Source: Mesorhizobium sp. B2-3-4 (lineage in GTDB: Bacteria; Pseudomonadota; Alphaproteobacteria; Rhizobiales; Rhizobiaceae). Taken from it: a stretch of 64,000 bases of DNA. A program made the position numbers and the translations under genes. The stretch spans positions 1 to 64,000 of the forward strand of contig NZ_VFVY01000015.1 of NCBI RefSeq assembly GCF_006442315.1. Direction: 5' to 3'. The notes under the pieces are model-generated. The model saw only the letters and a program-made list of their open reading frames with translations, was not told the DNA's origin and ran no database searches. Positions 32,210-41,115 of this stretch are shown here, piece after piece (positions within the stretch are counted from its first letter, which is position 1; each line of letters opens with the position of its first letter).

Positions 32210-33429
32210 CAGCCGCCTCCAAATATTTGTAGAGGAATGGTGACAACCGCAAGGATAAAGCCAAGCGCGATAATAAAGAGCACTGCCGCGTTGGAGATCA
32301 CGCCGTTGCGATGTTCGCCCATATAAGACCGGTCATTGAGCAGGAAGAGAAATGGCACGACCGCCAGCGGCAGGCTTGCGGCCGTAAGGGCCATTGAAAA
32401 GATGGTAAGCTTCAGCGGATCAAGGCCGAGCGCGATCGGAATGGCGGCCGCGAAGATTGTGACGGTATAGAGCATCGTGAAGCCTGGATCCTCGCGAGGC
32501 TTGCGGTCCTCGCCCCAATTCCACCCGAACCCCTGCGCGACGAGGTATGCCTGCTGAAGGGCGATCTCGACCGTGGCGCCGAAGCAGGCGATGCCGAGCG
32601 ACGCAACGAACAGCACAAAGCCCCAGAAACCGAACACCGGAGTCAGCATCAATGGCAATTGGTGGTAGTCGTCCACTTGCGTGATGCCGTTCGCTCCAAG
32701 CACCAACGCAGCGACGATAAGCACGGCTATGGAGATGGTCCCGCCGAAACTCATGCCGAGGCCGGCAATGGCGCGATTGATACCGAGATAACTCTTGTCC
32801 CACTTGTCCTCGATAGCTCCCGCGGAATAGAACATGAAGAGATATGGCGAGATGGAAGCACCCAGAATGCTGACAGCCATGAACCAGTAAGTAGCGGTGT
32901 CATGATGTGGCAAGGAGGGCACCGCACTGACGGCGACCCGCGTCCAGTCAGGCTTGAGGATGACCGCCGCTACGACGAAGCAGAGCGTCACCAGCCCCAA
33001 CAGCGAAACGCCTTTTTCAATAAGGCCGAAAGTGCCTTTCCACAGCAAGAGCCACGCAATGAAAGCTACCGGCAGCGCCCACCATTGGAAGCCGATCCCG
33101 CTGGCGAGTTCGGCAGCAATGGAGACCCCACCGATTTCAGCAGACAGCACCAGGAAATTGACCAGCAACGTGCTGACCAGAGGCCAAAGGAACGCATTGA
33201 AGCCGAAGCGCTCGCGAATGCCGTCGGCTATCGTGTGCTCGCTGACGGCTGCGAAACGGCCGGCCATCTCCACCAGGAAAATAATGCAGATAGTCCCAAG
33301 GAGAATCGCCCAGACCAGCTGAAAGTGGAACAATGCACCGGCCTGGGCTGCTGTCGCCAACGATCCGACCTCAAGGAAACCGCCAACGCTGGTCACCACG
33401 CCGAGCGAGATTTCAAGCAATTTTTTCAT
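32209..33429 (-). CDS. NRAMP-family membrane transporter with altered metal-binding motif
   Basis: 406 residues and about 11 membrane segments, the NRAMP (MntH-like) architecture. The first segment reads VTSVGGFLEVGSLATAAQAG; canonical metal transporters have DPGN where this has EVGS. The TM6 region reads GASISPYLFMFYSAGA instead of the MPH-containing motif. It therefore belongs to a divergent branch and may not carry Mn(II) or Fe(II). Its ATG overlaps the stop of the lipoprotein gene (ATGA). Substrate unknown. Confidence 0.85.
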   Translation of the reverse strand: MKKLLEISLGVVTSVGGFLEVGSLATAAQAGALFHFQLVWAILLGTICIIFLVEMAGRFAAVSEHTIADGIRERFGFNAFLWPLVSTLLVNFLVLSAEIGGVSIAAELASGIGFQWWALPVAFIAWLLLWKGTFGLIEKGVSLLGLVTLCFVVAAVILKPDWTRVAVSAVPSLPHHDTATYWFMAVSILGASISPYLFMFYSAGAIEDKWDKSYLGINRAIAGLGMSFGGTISIAVLIVAALVLGANGITQVDDYHQLPLMLTPVFGFWGFVLFVASLGIACFGATVEIALQQAYLVAQGFGWNWGEDRKPREDPGFTMLYTVTIFAAAIPIALGLDPLKLTIFSMALTAASLPLAVVPFLFLLNDRSYMGEHRNGVISNAAVLFIIALGFILAVVTIPLQIFGGG

Positions 33430-33824
33430 GGATTTGTCGCTTGATCGGCGGGATCTGCCACAACGAACTTGGCAATGACAGTTCGAAGCTCCTGACCGGC
33501 TTGCCCCGATTGTGCTCTGTCGCCGCTCGTGACGGCATTTTCGGCCCGCTCGGCAGCGGCTGTGAGTTGTCGCGCCAGTCGCCTGGAGGAGTCCGAACCG
33601 TCCGCCGTTTGTAGTTGCCGATCGTAGTCAGCTAACGCTTCGGCCAAAGACCGCAACGTGGCTCCCGCATAGTGGGAAGGTGCGGCGCCGGCGGTCCAAC
33701 TGTCGATGACCATGATCGCTGAATTTGCGGTGGACTTGGCGTTCTGCGCCTGCTTGTCTTCAGCATCGGATGAAGAACAGGCAGCTACGCCGGCGAGCAA
33801 CAAAGCCGCCAGCAGACGCGACAT
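33426..33824 (-). CDS. Small lipoprotein
   Basis: 132 residues from ATG 33824 (MSRLLAALLLAGVAACSSSD): a short signal peptide with lipobox VAAC, then an Asp/Gln/Ala-rich helical domain (about 25-132). An alternative start at 33860 adds 12 residues before the signal. It should be anchored in an envelope membrane. It is the first gene of the NRAMP/PRC unit, with four-base overlap to the transporter gene. Confidence 0.75.
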   Translation of the reverse strand: MSRLLAALLLAGVAACSSSDAEDKQAQNAKSTANSAIMVIDSWTAGAAPSHYAGATLRSLAEALADYDRQLQTADGSDSSRRLARQLTAAAERAENAVTSGDRAQSGQAGQELRTVIAKFVVADPADQATNP

Positions 33825-33869
33825 GATGGTATTGGCGAACGTTACGACGCTCAGTGACATCGGATGCGT

Positions 33870-33894
33870 AAAGCATTGCGGTCGAAAAGGTTCC
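33870..33894 (-). promoter_or_regulatory. Candidate sigma-EcfG promoter of the lipoprotein-NRAMP unit
   Basis: GGAAC-N16-CTTT on the minus strand. It fits the looser GGAAC-N18-TT form but not CGTT exactly; 46 bases before ATG 33824. Confidence 0.45.
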
Positions 33895-34119
33895 GCAAGC
33901 GTTCGGCTCAGGAACTACCCTCCCTGCTTGTGATCGTCACGTTCGCCGCGATTTCATTGCGGGCTTTGCTAACGACCGTATCCGGAGACCCGACTGCAAC
34001 CTGCACGTCCTGCCGCCGAGGGGTCACTCGGCGAACGGTCGAAGAACAGCCAATCGCACGCTGTCCGTTAGCCGCCGCATTCGGGCTACACGCCTTCTTG
34101 AAGCGCGCCCGCGGCCTTT

Positions 34120-34144
34120 GGAACACACCGTGCGCAAGCTCGTT
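34120..34144 (+). promoter_or_regulatory. Sigma-EcfG promoter of the mfd-like gene
   Basis: GGAAC-N16-CGTT, a perfect match, ending 29 bases before ATG 34174. Confidence 0.85.
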
Positions 34145-34173
34145 AGAAGCGGGCAACCTCGGACCGATATTTC

Positions 34174-37100
34174 ATGAAACGACAAAAAAACTTAAAACCG
34201 CCCATCGACGTGGTTGGGTCGAGCACGCTTTCAGAATCGGGTGTTCCGAGCGAAGAACACGCAAAAAGATCGCGTCGAATACCAGCTGCGGCGATTGCCG
34301 CGCGGCTGGTCCAGGCCGTACGGGATGGCGGCGCGGATGACATGATTTTCATCGCACGGAGCGAGAACCAGGCCGAAGAAGTCTCAATTTCATTCAAGCA
34401 GTTTATGCCGGAAACGCAGGTGATTTTATTGCCGCCGTGGGACTGCCTGCCGTACGACCGTATCCAGCCATCGCGTGAAAGCATGGGACGACGCGCAACC
34501 GCGCTTCTCGCTTTGGCAAAGGCAGCCAACAGTCGCGCTCGCCTGGTCGTCATGTCACCCGAGGCGGCGCTGCAGCGCTTTCTCCCTGGCGATGCCGTTG
34601 CGAAGGCCTTCACATCCCTGGCCACCGGCGACCGCGTTGATGTTGAGGCATTTTGCGATCGCCTGCAGACTTATGGCTACCTGATGGACGATCGGGTCGA
34701 CGAGCCTGGGGAATTCGCCTTGCTTGGTCAGGGCATCGAGGTGTTTCCATCAGCAGCGCCACATCCCTATCGCATTCTAATCGAACGTGGAGTCGTCGAC
34801 AGCATTCGTTCGTACAACCCTGTGTCGCAACGCACAGATGAGAGTTTCGAGAACATCATGCTCGCGCCTTCGACGGAGTTGCTGGAATGCAGCTCAGCGC
34901 CGGCTGGACCTAAGGAAGCACAATGCATGGAAATGCAGATGGTCGGGGCCGGCTACAAGCTCAACACCATCTTCGAACTCTTGCCGCACGCCCGTATCGC
35001 AGTGGAGCCGGCTGTGGAAGAACGCTTTGACGCCGCGATCGCGTTGATCAATGACGCCCGCCGGATGCGCGACAGGCAGCAAGGCCGCAAGCCGACCTCG
35101 GAGCGCTTCTACCTTGATCGCCCGACCCTTGATAAGCACCTGGCGAAACGTCGGATGAAGCTCGATTTGCAGGGCTTGTCGCCAACGCCCGATTTTATCG
35201 TTGAGGTCAACCCGTCAAAGGCCATGGGGAACTTTATTGCCGAACAGATCCAAGGCGGCCGGCGCGTCGCCCTCGCCGGCCCTGCGGTGGACCTCGATCG
35301 AATGGTCAAGACGCTGCAGCGTCATCTGACGCTTGATGTCGGCCACGCCGAAAGCTGGGCATCGGCACTGGGCGCCGAGCCCGCAACCTTGGCCAGCCTC
35401 AATGTCGATATCGATGACGGGTTTGTCGATGACAAGGCCGCTCTTGCGGTCGTAACGGCCGCCGACGGCTTCGGTACACGATTAAACCCGGGAGATCATG
35501 AAGCCCGCTCTCTCGTTCAGGAGCCAGAGTTGCGAATCGGCGACGTCGTTTTGCATGAAGATCACGGCATCGCCGTTCTGAGAGACCTTGAAACCGTCGA
35601 GGTCGAGGGGATGGTCACCGATACCGTACGGCTTGAATATAATGGAGGAGCCACGCTTCTGGCGCCCGTAGAGGAATTCGGCCGCATCTGGCGTTACGGG
35701 GCCGATGAAGAGGCAGTGACACTCGACAGGTTGAAAGGGGATGGCTGGGCCAAGCGCCGGGCACAGCTCGACATGGAGATTGCTGAGGCGGCAGAACAGC
35801 TTGTCAGACTGGCTGCCGAGCGTGACAGAACTGGTGCCCGAGCGTTGAAACCACCGCGTATTCCTTATGCTCGTTTCGCCGGAAGGTTCCCCTATCCGGA
35901 GACCGCCGATCAGGCCGAGGCGATTGCCGCAGTCATCGACGACCTGTCATCTGGCAAGGCGATGAACAGGTTGATTTGCGGCGATGTTGGTTTCGGCAAG
36001 ACTGAAGTGGCCTTGCGCGCTGCCGCCGTTGTCGCGTTGAATGGTTGTCAAGTCGCGGTCGTCGCACCGACTACAGTGCTGGCGCGCCAGCACTACGATA
36101 CATTTTCCCGCAGATTTGAGGGCACCGAGGTGAGTGTGGCCCTTCTTTCGCGCGTCGTCAGCGAGGGCGAGTCAAGAAAGGTCAAGGCAGGGCTCGCCGA
36201 CGGATCGCTTCGAGTCGTCGTTGGGACGCAGGCAATCGCGGCCAAGGACGTCACCTTTGCCGACCTCGGTCTGCTCGTTATCGACGAGGAGCACCGCTTC
36301 GGCGTCAAACTCAAGCAAACGCTTCGCGGCCTCGGCCAGAAGCTGCACGTTCTGTCGATGAGTGCCACTCCCATACCGCGTACGCTTGCGGCAGCCATGG
36401 TTGGTGTGCAGGAAGCCAGCCTGCTTTCTACGCCACCGGCAAGGCGGCGTCCGGTGCGCACAGAACTTGCCCCATTCGATAGAGCGTCGGTCAAGACAGC
36501 ACTGATCCGCGAGCATCGACGGGCTGGCCAAAGTTTCTGCGTGGTCCCACGCATTGAGGACATCGAGCCCACGCTTGCTGAACTGCGCAAATTGCTGCCC
36601 GAATTATCCGTGCTAGTGGCCCATGGCGACATGAACACCGCCGAGATGGACGACGCTATCGTGAATTTCGGCAACGGGGATGGCGACATCCTTCTGTCGA
36701 CAAACATCATCGAGAATGGCCTGGATGTGCCACGCGCCAACACCATCGTCGTGTTTCGAGCGGACCGGTTCGGGATGGCTCAACTGCACCAGTTGCGCGG
36801 CCGTGTCGGCAGGGGGCGGGTGCAAGGTTTGGCATACTTGTTAACCGAGGCTGGCAAGGACATCGCGCCGCAAACGCGCTCGCGGCTCTCGACACTGCTC
36901 GCTTTCGACCGGCTCGGTTCAGGGCTTGCCATCAGTGCCCGCGATCTCGACCTGCGCGGCGCGGGCGATCTGGTTGGTGAGGAACAAGCCGGCCACATGA
37001 AGTTGATCGGGTTGAGTCTGTATCAGCGGCTGTTGGCGCGGGCGGTCGATAAGGTGCGGGGCAAAAATGCCACCTCGACCTTCGAAACCGAGATTGAACT

Positions 37101-37515
37101 GCAATTCTCGGGCACGCTTCCGTTCGATTATGTCCCCGAGGCTGTGGTGCGCCTCAACCTCTATTCGCGTTTGCAACGCTTTGAGACCCTCGCTGAAATC
37201 GATGCTTTTGCCGAGGAGCTTGAAGATCGGTTTGGAAAGCCGCCACCTGAGGCGACCATGCTAATCGATTTCGCACGCCTTAAGCTTGCGGCGGTGAAGG
37301 CCGGCATCTCCAAGATCGGCGCTGGCCCCGTTGCCATAGCCATCGAATTTACGACGCCCGGTTCCAAATCCTACAGCCGCTTGGCCCAGCGCACCGACTG
37401 CGTTCGCCGTGACGGGCGGCTCATCTTTAAGCTCGCCACCCAGCCCGGGCCGGAGCGGATAGCCGCTGTTCACGGACTGGTGCTAGACGCTTTGGAATCG
37501 GCCCATCCGGCGTGA
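34174..37515 (+). CDS. Mfd-like transcription-repair coupling factor (probably an accessory copy)
   Basis: 1113 residues, slightly shorter than typical Mfd. Domains in order: UvrB-like N-terminal region (about 25-350, with VILLPPWDCLPYDR), RNA-polymerase-interaction domain (about 455-515, RIGDVVLHEDHGIAVLRDLE), translocase with Walker A GDVGFGKTEV (about 602-611), DEEH box (D704) and motif VI QLRGRVGRG, and the C-terminal TRCF domain (about 960-1100). Mfd removes stalled RNA polymerase and recruits UvrA. Its own EcfG promoter and accessory setting suggest a second, stress-induced copy beside a housekeeping mfd elsewhere; the latter cannot be seen here. Confidence 0.93.
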   Translation: MKRQKNLKPPIDVVGSSTLSESGVPSEEHAKRSRRIPAAAIAARLVQAVRDGGADDMIFIARSENQAEEVSISFKQFMPETQVILLPPWDCLPYDRIQPSRESMGRRATALLALAKAANSRARLVVMSPEAALQRFLPGDAVAKAFTSLATGDRVDVEAFCDRLQTYGYLMDDRVDEPGEFALLGQGIEVFPSAAPHPYRILIERGVVDSIRSYNPVSQRTDESFENIMLAPSTELLECSSAPAGPKEAQCMEMQMVGAGYKLNTIFELLPHARIAVEPAVEERFDAAIALINDARRMRDRQQGRKPTSERFYLDRPTLDKHLAKRRMKLDLQGLSPTPDFIVEVNPSKAMGNFIAEQIQGGRRVALAGPAVDLDRMVKTLQRHLTLDVGHAESWASALGAEPATLASLNVDIDDGFVDDKAALAVVTAADGFGTRLNPGDHEARSLVQEPELRIGDVVLHEDHGIAVLRDLETVEVEGMVTDTVRLEYNGGATLLAPVEEFGRIWRYGADEEAVTLDRLKGDGWAKRRAQLDMEIAEAAEQLVRLAAERDRTGARALKPPRIPYARFAGRFPYPETADQAEAIAAVIDDLSSGKAMNRLICGDVGFGKTEVALRAAAVVALNGCQVAVVAPTTVLARQHYDTFSRRFEGTEVSVALLSRVVSEGESRKVKAGLADGSLRVVVGTQAIAAKDVTFADLGLLVIDEEHRFGVKLKQTLRGLGQKLHVLSMSATPIPRTLAAAMVGVQEASLLSTPPARRRPVRTELAPFDRASVKTALIREHRRAGQSFCVVPRIEDIEPTLAELRKLLPELSVLVAHGDMNTAEMDDAIVNFGNGDGDILLSTNIIENGLDVPRANTIVVFRADRFGMAQLHQLRGRVGRGRVQGLAYLLTEAGKDIAPQTRSRLSTLLAFDRLGSGLAISARDLDLRGAGDLVGEEQAGHMKLIGLSLYQRLLARAVDKVRGKNATSTFETEIELQFSGTLPFDYVPEAVVRLNLYSRLQRFETLAEIDAFAEELEDRFGKPPPEATMLIDFARLKLAAVKAGISKIGAGPVAIAIEFTTPGSKSYSRLAQRTDCVRRDGRLIFKLATQPGPERIAAVHGLVLDALESAHPA

Positions 37516-37630
37516 TCGAAGCTCAACACTGGCTAGGCAGGTCCACAGACGGTGCTTCGTCCCATTGAAGGGACGGGCCAGCCACGGCGAACGCCTAGGC
37601 AGATACTGCCTTGTCCGCTGGCAAATCCGA

Positions 37631-37843
37631 CTATACCTGGCTTCCTTCACTGATCGATATGATCCCGTGCTTGAAAAAGACCGTGTTTGTCTCCCTGCCG
37701 GAATGCTCGAGCTCTCGCGGCCTGACAGCCAGTTCGCAATAGCCTTTCGTGCTGCACTGGTCTACGAGGCTCGACAACCGGGCGTTCTCGCTGCTGGCAC
37801 GAAATTGCCTCCCGTCAATCGTAGTCACCACAAATTCAGTCAC
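37631..37843 (-). CDS. Hypothetical 70-residue protein under an EcfG-type promoter
   Basis: GTG start at 37843 with GGGAGA 7 bases upstream. The sequence (MTEFVVTTIDGRQFRASSEN... ending VFFKHGIISISEGSQV) has the alternating pattern of a small beta-rich domain. No family recognised. An EcfG promoter at 37940-37964 in the same direction supports expression. It converges with the mfd-like gene. Confidence 0.6.
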   Translation of the reverse strand: MTEFVVTTIDGRQFRASSENARLSSLVDQCSTKGYCELAVRPRELEHSGRETNTVFFKHGIISISEGSQV

Positions 37844-37939
37844 CTTGTTCTCCCATCGTTGGTGAAATGTTTACTTGATTTCTCGGGTCGCCCGGCTTGC
37901 CAAACGGACCCCCGAGACTTCGGATGAAGGACGATGCGT

Positions 37940-37964
37940 AACCCGCGCCGAAGCAGTTCGTTCC
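37940..37964 (-). promoter_or_regulatory. Sigma-EcfG promoter of the 70-residue gene
   Basis: GGAAC-N16-GGTT on the minus strand, 97 bases before the GTG at 37843. Confidence 0.7.
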
Positions 37965-38165
37965 CCTGCAGCGTCGGTGAAGCCCCCGTTTGGGGCCCTT
38001 CGTCGTGCATCACAGCGTTCATCCGTTGAAAACGCCCAGCAGCAACAGGAGTTCAAACGATAGCACCGAGCAGGTGCGCCGAGCACAAAAGTCGGTCACG
38101 TTTCGCGTCGCTTTTGCAGAGCTTTTCGAGGCTAAAAAGAAAATTGATCACACCTGATTTCCGGA

Positions 38166-38190
38166 GGAACCCGGTGCGACCATCCGAGTT
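38166..38190 (+). promoter_or_regulatory. Sigma-EcfG promoter of the DUF892 gene
   Basis: GGAAC-N16-AGTT, 46 bases before ATG 38236. Confidence 0.75.
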
Positions 38191-38235
38191 TGATTAGCAC
38201 CCGAAGGGGTGATTTCAACCAAAGGAGATTGTCAG

Positions 38236-38766
38236 ATGGCAGCCACCAAGAAAGCCAGTGCCGGCACCAAGGGCCTCGAGGATCTGTTCCTCGACGGCCT
38301 CAAGGACATTTACTACGCCGAAAAGAAAATTCTCAAAGCCCTGCCGAAGATGGCCAAGGGCGCGGAGGACCCCCAGGTGTCCGCCGCTTTCGAGAAACAT
38401 CTTGTCGAGACGGAGGGCCAGGTCGAGCGACTTGAGCAGGTGTTTGATATCCTTGGCATTGCTGCGCGCGGCAAGACCTGCCCTGCCATCGACGGCATCA
38501 TCGAGGAAGGATCCGAAATCCTGGAGGAATACAAGGGTTCGACCTCGATCGACGCGGGCCTTGTCGCCGCCGCGCAGGCGGTCGAACACTATGAGATCGC
38601 GCGCTATGGCACGCTGATCGCCTGGGCGACATCGCTGGGCAAGGATGACATCGTCGAACTCCTCAACGCCACGCTCGAAGAGGAGAAGGCCACCGACGAA
38701 GCCCTGACCTCTCTCGGTGAGTCCGGCGTGAATGACAGGGCGGCCGACCAGCAAAAAGCGGCTTGA
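38236..38766 (+). CDS. DUF892 (YciE/YciF-like) ferritin-like stress protein
   Basis: 176 residues from ATG 38236, with AAAGGAG 8 bases upstream. The DUF892 four-helix bundle is clear: GLEDLFLDGLKDIYYAEKKI (about 11-30), FEKHLVETEGQVERLEQVFD, and AAQAVEHYEIARYGTL, with the Glu/His residues of a ferritin-like di-iron site. Members are induced by osmotic and general stress in many bacteria; the reaction is not established. EcfG promoter upstream and a strong hairpin downstream. Confidence 0.93.
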   Translation: MAATKKASAGTKGLEDLFLDGLKDIYYAEKKILKALPKMAKGAEDPQVSAAFEKHLVETEGQVERLEQVFDILGIAARGKTCPAIDGIIEEGSEILEEYKGSTSIDAGLVAAAQAVEHYEIARYGTLIAWATSLGKDDIVELLNATLEEEKATDEALTSLGESGVNDRAADQQKAA

Positions 38767-38784
38767 ATCCACACACAGAAAGAA

Positions 38785-38810
38785 GGGCCACGACGACATC
38801 GTCGTGGCCC
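38785..38810 (+). terminator. Strong hairpin terminator between convergent genes
   Basis: GGGCCACGACGA and TCGTCGTGGCCC form a perfect stem with only CA between them, so in practice a slightly shorter stem with a small loop. No long T-run. It sits between the DUF892 gene and the convergent isochorismatase gene. Confidence 0.7.
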
Positions 38811-38825
38811 CACCGTTTGCGTCGG

Positions 38826-39443
38826 TCACCCACCAATCCAACAGTTTAAAAGCTGCTCGGTGGTCGCGGTCTCGATATGCTGGCCGTAGCGGTTGCTGAA
38901 CAGCCCGATCATGGCATCATGCGACTCATCCGAGGCGCTGCAGACCGCATCCTGGACCACGATGGTACGCAAGCCATAGTCTGCCGCGCCCAACACCGTC
39001 GAAAGCACGCACATATCTGTTTCGCCGCCGGTGACGATTGCGGTGTCGCAGCGCCGTTGCGCCAGTAGAGTGCGAAGGTTCGAGCCAAGCCAAGGCGAAT
39101 ACACCGGCTTGTCTACAACTGGCGCCGGCGGCGTAAACGCTCGAAGTTCCGGGACCAAGTCCACCTTTCCCGGGCCAAGGCGCTCAAGCGTCATGTCTGC
39201 CCATCGTTCATAGTAGCGTTTCCAAGTCCCCTGCCCGGCGCCGGGGCGCCTAGCCGGTATAAACCGCGTGAAGACCAGTCTCGACGGCTGTGTGCTGCAA
39301 AGATCTACGATCCTGGGAAGCACACGGTCCATCCATGGCAACGACCATTGCGACGGTTCGCGGAACATCGCCTGCATGTCGACGCAGATGTGCACTGCGT
39401 TGCTGCCAATGGGTTCCTCGCGCAGCGTAGGGTCAGCGGCCAT
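38826..39443 (-). CDS. Isochorismatase-like cysteine hydrolase
   Basis: 205 residues from ATG 39443. The fold is recognisable from AVHICVDMQAMFREPS (first strand with the catalytic Asp), KPVYSPWLGSNL with the conserved Lys, and VTGGETDMCVLSTVLGAADY containing the catalytic Cys. Such enzymes cleave amides or vinyl ethers (nicotinamidase, isochorismatase, ureidoacrylate amidase relatives); substrate unknown here. It lies one base after the upstream 81-residue gene. Confidence 0.88.
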   Translation of the reverse strand: MAADPTLREEPIGSNAVHICVDMQAMFREPSQWSLPWMDRVLPRIVDLCSTQPSRLVFTRFIPARRPGAGQGTWKRYYERWADMTLERLGPGKVDLVPELRAFTPPAPVVDKPVYSPWLGSNLRTLLAQRRCDTAIVTGGETDMCVLSTVLGAADYGLRTIVVQDAVCSASDESHDAMIGLFSNRYGQHIETATTEQLLNCWIGG

Positions 39444-39444
39444 G

Positions 39445-39690
39445 TCAGCGCGAGATCGAAAATTGCGGCGGGGATTGCTGCGCATCGAACGCAACACCCA
39501 GGCCATGGGCCACGGCGCTTGCGGCGATCATGTCGTTCAGTTCGCTTCTGGAAACCGGACAGGCTTTCATGACAGTCAGGACAGCCGATGCTGCCTGCCT
39601 CACCGACACAACATCGTGCCGCTTCTTCCGCACCTCGACGTACTGCTCGATAAGCATCTCGAGGCGGCGCTCCTCTACCTCGTGTGACAT
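39445..39690 (-). CDS. Hypothetical 81-residue helical protein
   Basis: ATG 39690 has GGAGG about 7 bases upstream. All-helical and charged: RRLEMLIEQYVEVRKKRHDV, then SVRQAASAVLTVMKACPVSR and SELNDMIAASAVAHGLGVAF. The layout resembles the small proteins at 61097 and 61380 (helix, serine-led helix, ELxxLI, C-terminal F-D), so these may be one family. First gene of a unit with the isochorismatase-like gene. Function unknown. Confidence 0.7.
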   Translation of the reverse strand: MSHEVEERRLEMLIEQYVEVRKKRHDVVSVRQAASAVLTVMKACPVSRSELNDMIAASAVAHGLGVAFDAQQSPPQFSISR

Positions 39691-39762
39691 CTTGATCCTC
39701 CACCCAGATCAACCGCGATCGGCGGTGCCCTTGTGGCGCCCGCCGGGATTTCGATTGCTGTT

Positions 39763-39787
39763 AATTTGCGGCCCCGATCCTTGTTCC
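39763..39787 (-). promoter_or_regulatory. Candidate sigma-EcfG promoter of the 81-residue/isochorismatase unit
   Basis: GGAAC-N16-AATT on the minus strand; it fits GGAAC-N18-TT but lacks the G of CGTT. It is 73 bases before ATG 39690. Confidence 0.4.
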
Positions 39788-39922
39788 ACCGCTCGGGCAG
39801 AAGGCGTCAACTTCGTCAACGATTGTCGCGACCAGATTGGCATCCGCAGCGAATTCGCCAACGATCGGCAACGCTTTAACGCCTCTCACGTTCAAGGTTT
39901 AGTCGGCACCAAGGAAGCCTTA

Positions 39923-40957
39923 ATGGACGAAAAAGACCTGTCCCATATTCACGGTGATCAGCCGGCCGCGGTGACGGCGGATGCGCTGCCAGACCGCAAA
40001 GAGTTGGCGGCCACAGCGTTTCAGCGGACACGCATGCCGATGGTGGTCACCGATGCCACCCAGCAAGATTACCCTATAGTCCTGGCAAACGAAGCTTTCC
40101 TGAAATTAACAGGATACGATGCAGCAGAGGTTCTCGGCAAAAACTGCCGGTTCCTACAGGGTCCGGCAACATCCAAAATCGCCGTTTCCGAGATACGAGC
40201 CGCGATAAGAGAGGAGCGCGAGGCCAGTGTCGAACTCCTCAACTACCGCAAGGATGGATCGGCCTTCTGGAACCAGCTTCACTTCAGCCCAATTCATGAT
40301 GACAGCGGCCGTGTTGTGTATCACTTTGGCTCTCAAATCGACCGCACAGACTATCGCAGGATCCAGTCTCTCGAAGACTCCGAGCACCGGCTTCTTCTAG
40401 AGGTAGACCATCGCGCCAACAATGTGCTTGCGCTTGTCGACAGCATCGTTCGGCTTACTCGATCGGACGACGCTGCCTTGTATGCGGCCTCCGTACAGCA
40501 GCGTGTGCAATCTCTGGCCCGAGCCCACACTTTGCTTTCCCGACGCGGCTGGCATCAGATTCCGTTACGGGAGGCCATTCGGACCCAGATAGAGCCTTAC
40601 GGGGCGACACGGGCAGTTTTGAGCGGCCCGGAAATCATGCTTGCGGCTCATGCGGTCCAACCGCTTGCGTTGTTCATTCATGAGCTCGCCGTAAACGCGG
40701 CGTCGCATGGCTCGCTCTCGCAGGACACCGGGCAGGTCGCAATCAGTTGGAACGAAATCCCGCAAACCAAGGGGCTTGCGCTCGTTTGGGAAGAAACGGG
40801 AGGCCCGCCGCCTGCGGGCATCCGAAAGGCAGGCTTTGGCACTGTGATCGCCGAAGCTACGATACGGCGGCAGCTTCAAGGGTCTACCGAGCGCGAATGG
40901 TTAGATCGCGGTGTGAGAATCGTCGTCGAAGTGCCTAACGTCACCAGCGAGACGTAG
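39923..40957 (+). CDS. LOV-domain HWE histidine kinase (putative blue-light receptor)
   Basis: 344 residues from ATG 39923, with AAGGA upstream. Residues about 30-155 are a PAS/LOV domain with the motif GKNCRFLQG; Cys75 is in the position that forms the FMN-cysteinyl adduct. FWNQLHFSPIHDDSG and YHFGSQIDRTDYR complete the LOV core. An HWE kinase follows (about 165-344; VDHRANNVLALVDSIVRLTR with the phospho-acceptor His, and HELAVNAASHGSLS for ATP binding). LOV-HWE kinases in rhizobia and Brucella signal light to the general stress pathway. Soluble; no adjacent regulator. Confidence 0.92.
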   Translation: MDEKDLSHIHGDQPAAVTADALPDRKELAATAFQRTRMPMVVTDATQQDYPIVLANEAFLKLTGYDAAEVLGKNCRFLQGPATSKIAVSEIRAAIREEREASVELLNYRKDGSAFWNQLHFSPIHDDSGRVVYHFGSQIDRTDYRRIQSLEDSEHRLLLEVDHRANNVLALVDSIVRLTRSDDAALYAASVQQRVQSLARAHTLLSRRGWHQIPLREAIRTQIEPYGATRAVLSGPEIMLAAHAVQPLALFIHELAVNAASHGSLSQDTGQVAISWNEIPQTKGLALVWEETGGPPPAGIRKAGFGTVIAEATIRRQLQGSTEREWLDRGVRIVVEVPNVTSET

Positions 40958-41115
40958 CAACCCGTTCACATGAGCGAGCAATCGTAGCGGCAAAGCTGCG
41001 TCGTTCAGCGGCGACTCGATGTCCGTACCATTCGGAGCTGTCCTCTGTCAGAAATTCATCAAAACGAAGGGCCCACTTTGCAGGCCCCTCTTTTGCAAGC
41101 CCGAAAGACGCGGCC

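Noticed and set aside
34033..34047. GAAC-GGTCGAA-GAAC, a LexA-like box upstream of the mfd-like gene
   Set aside because: The half-sites match, but the spacer is GC-rich unlike the two strong boxes, it lies 127 bases from the start behind an EcfG promoter, and one or two such matches are expected by chance in 64 kb.
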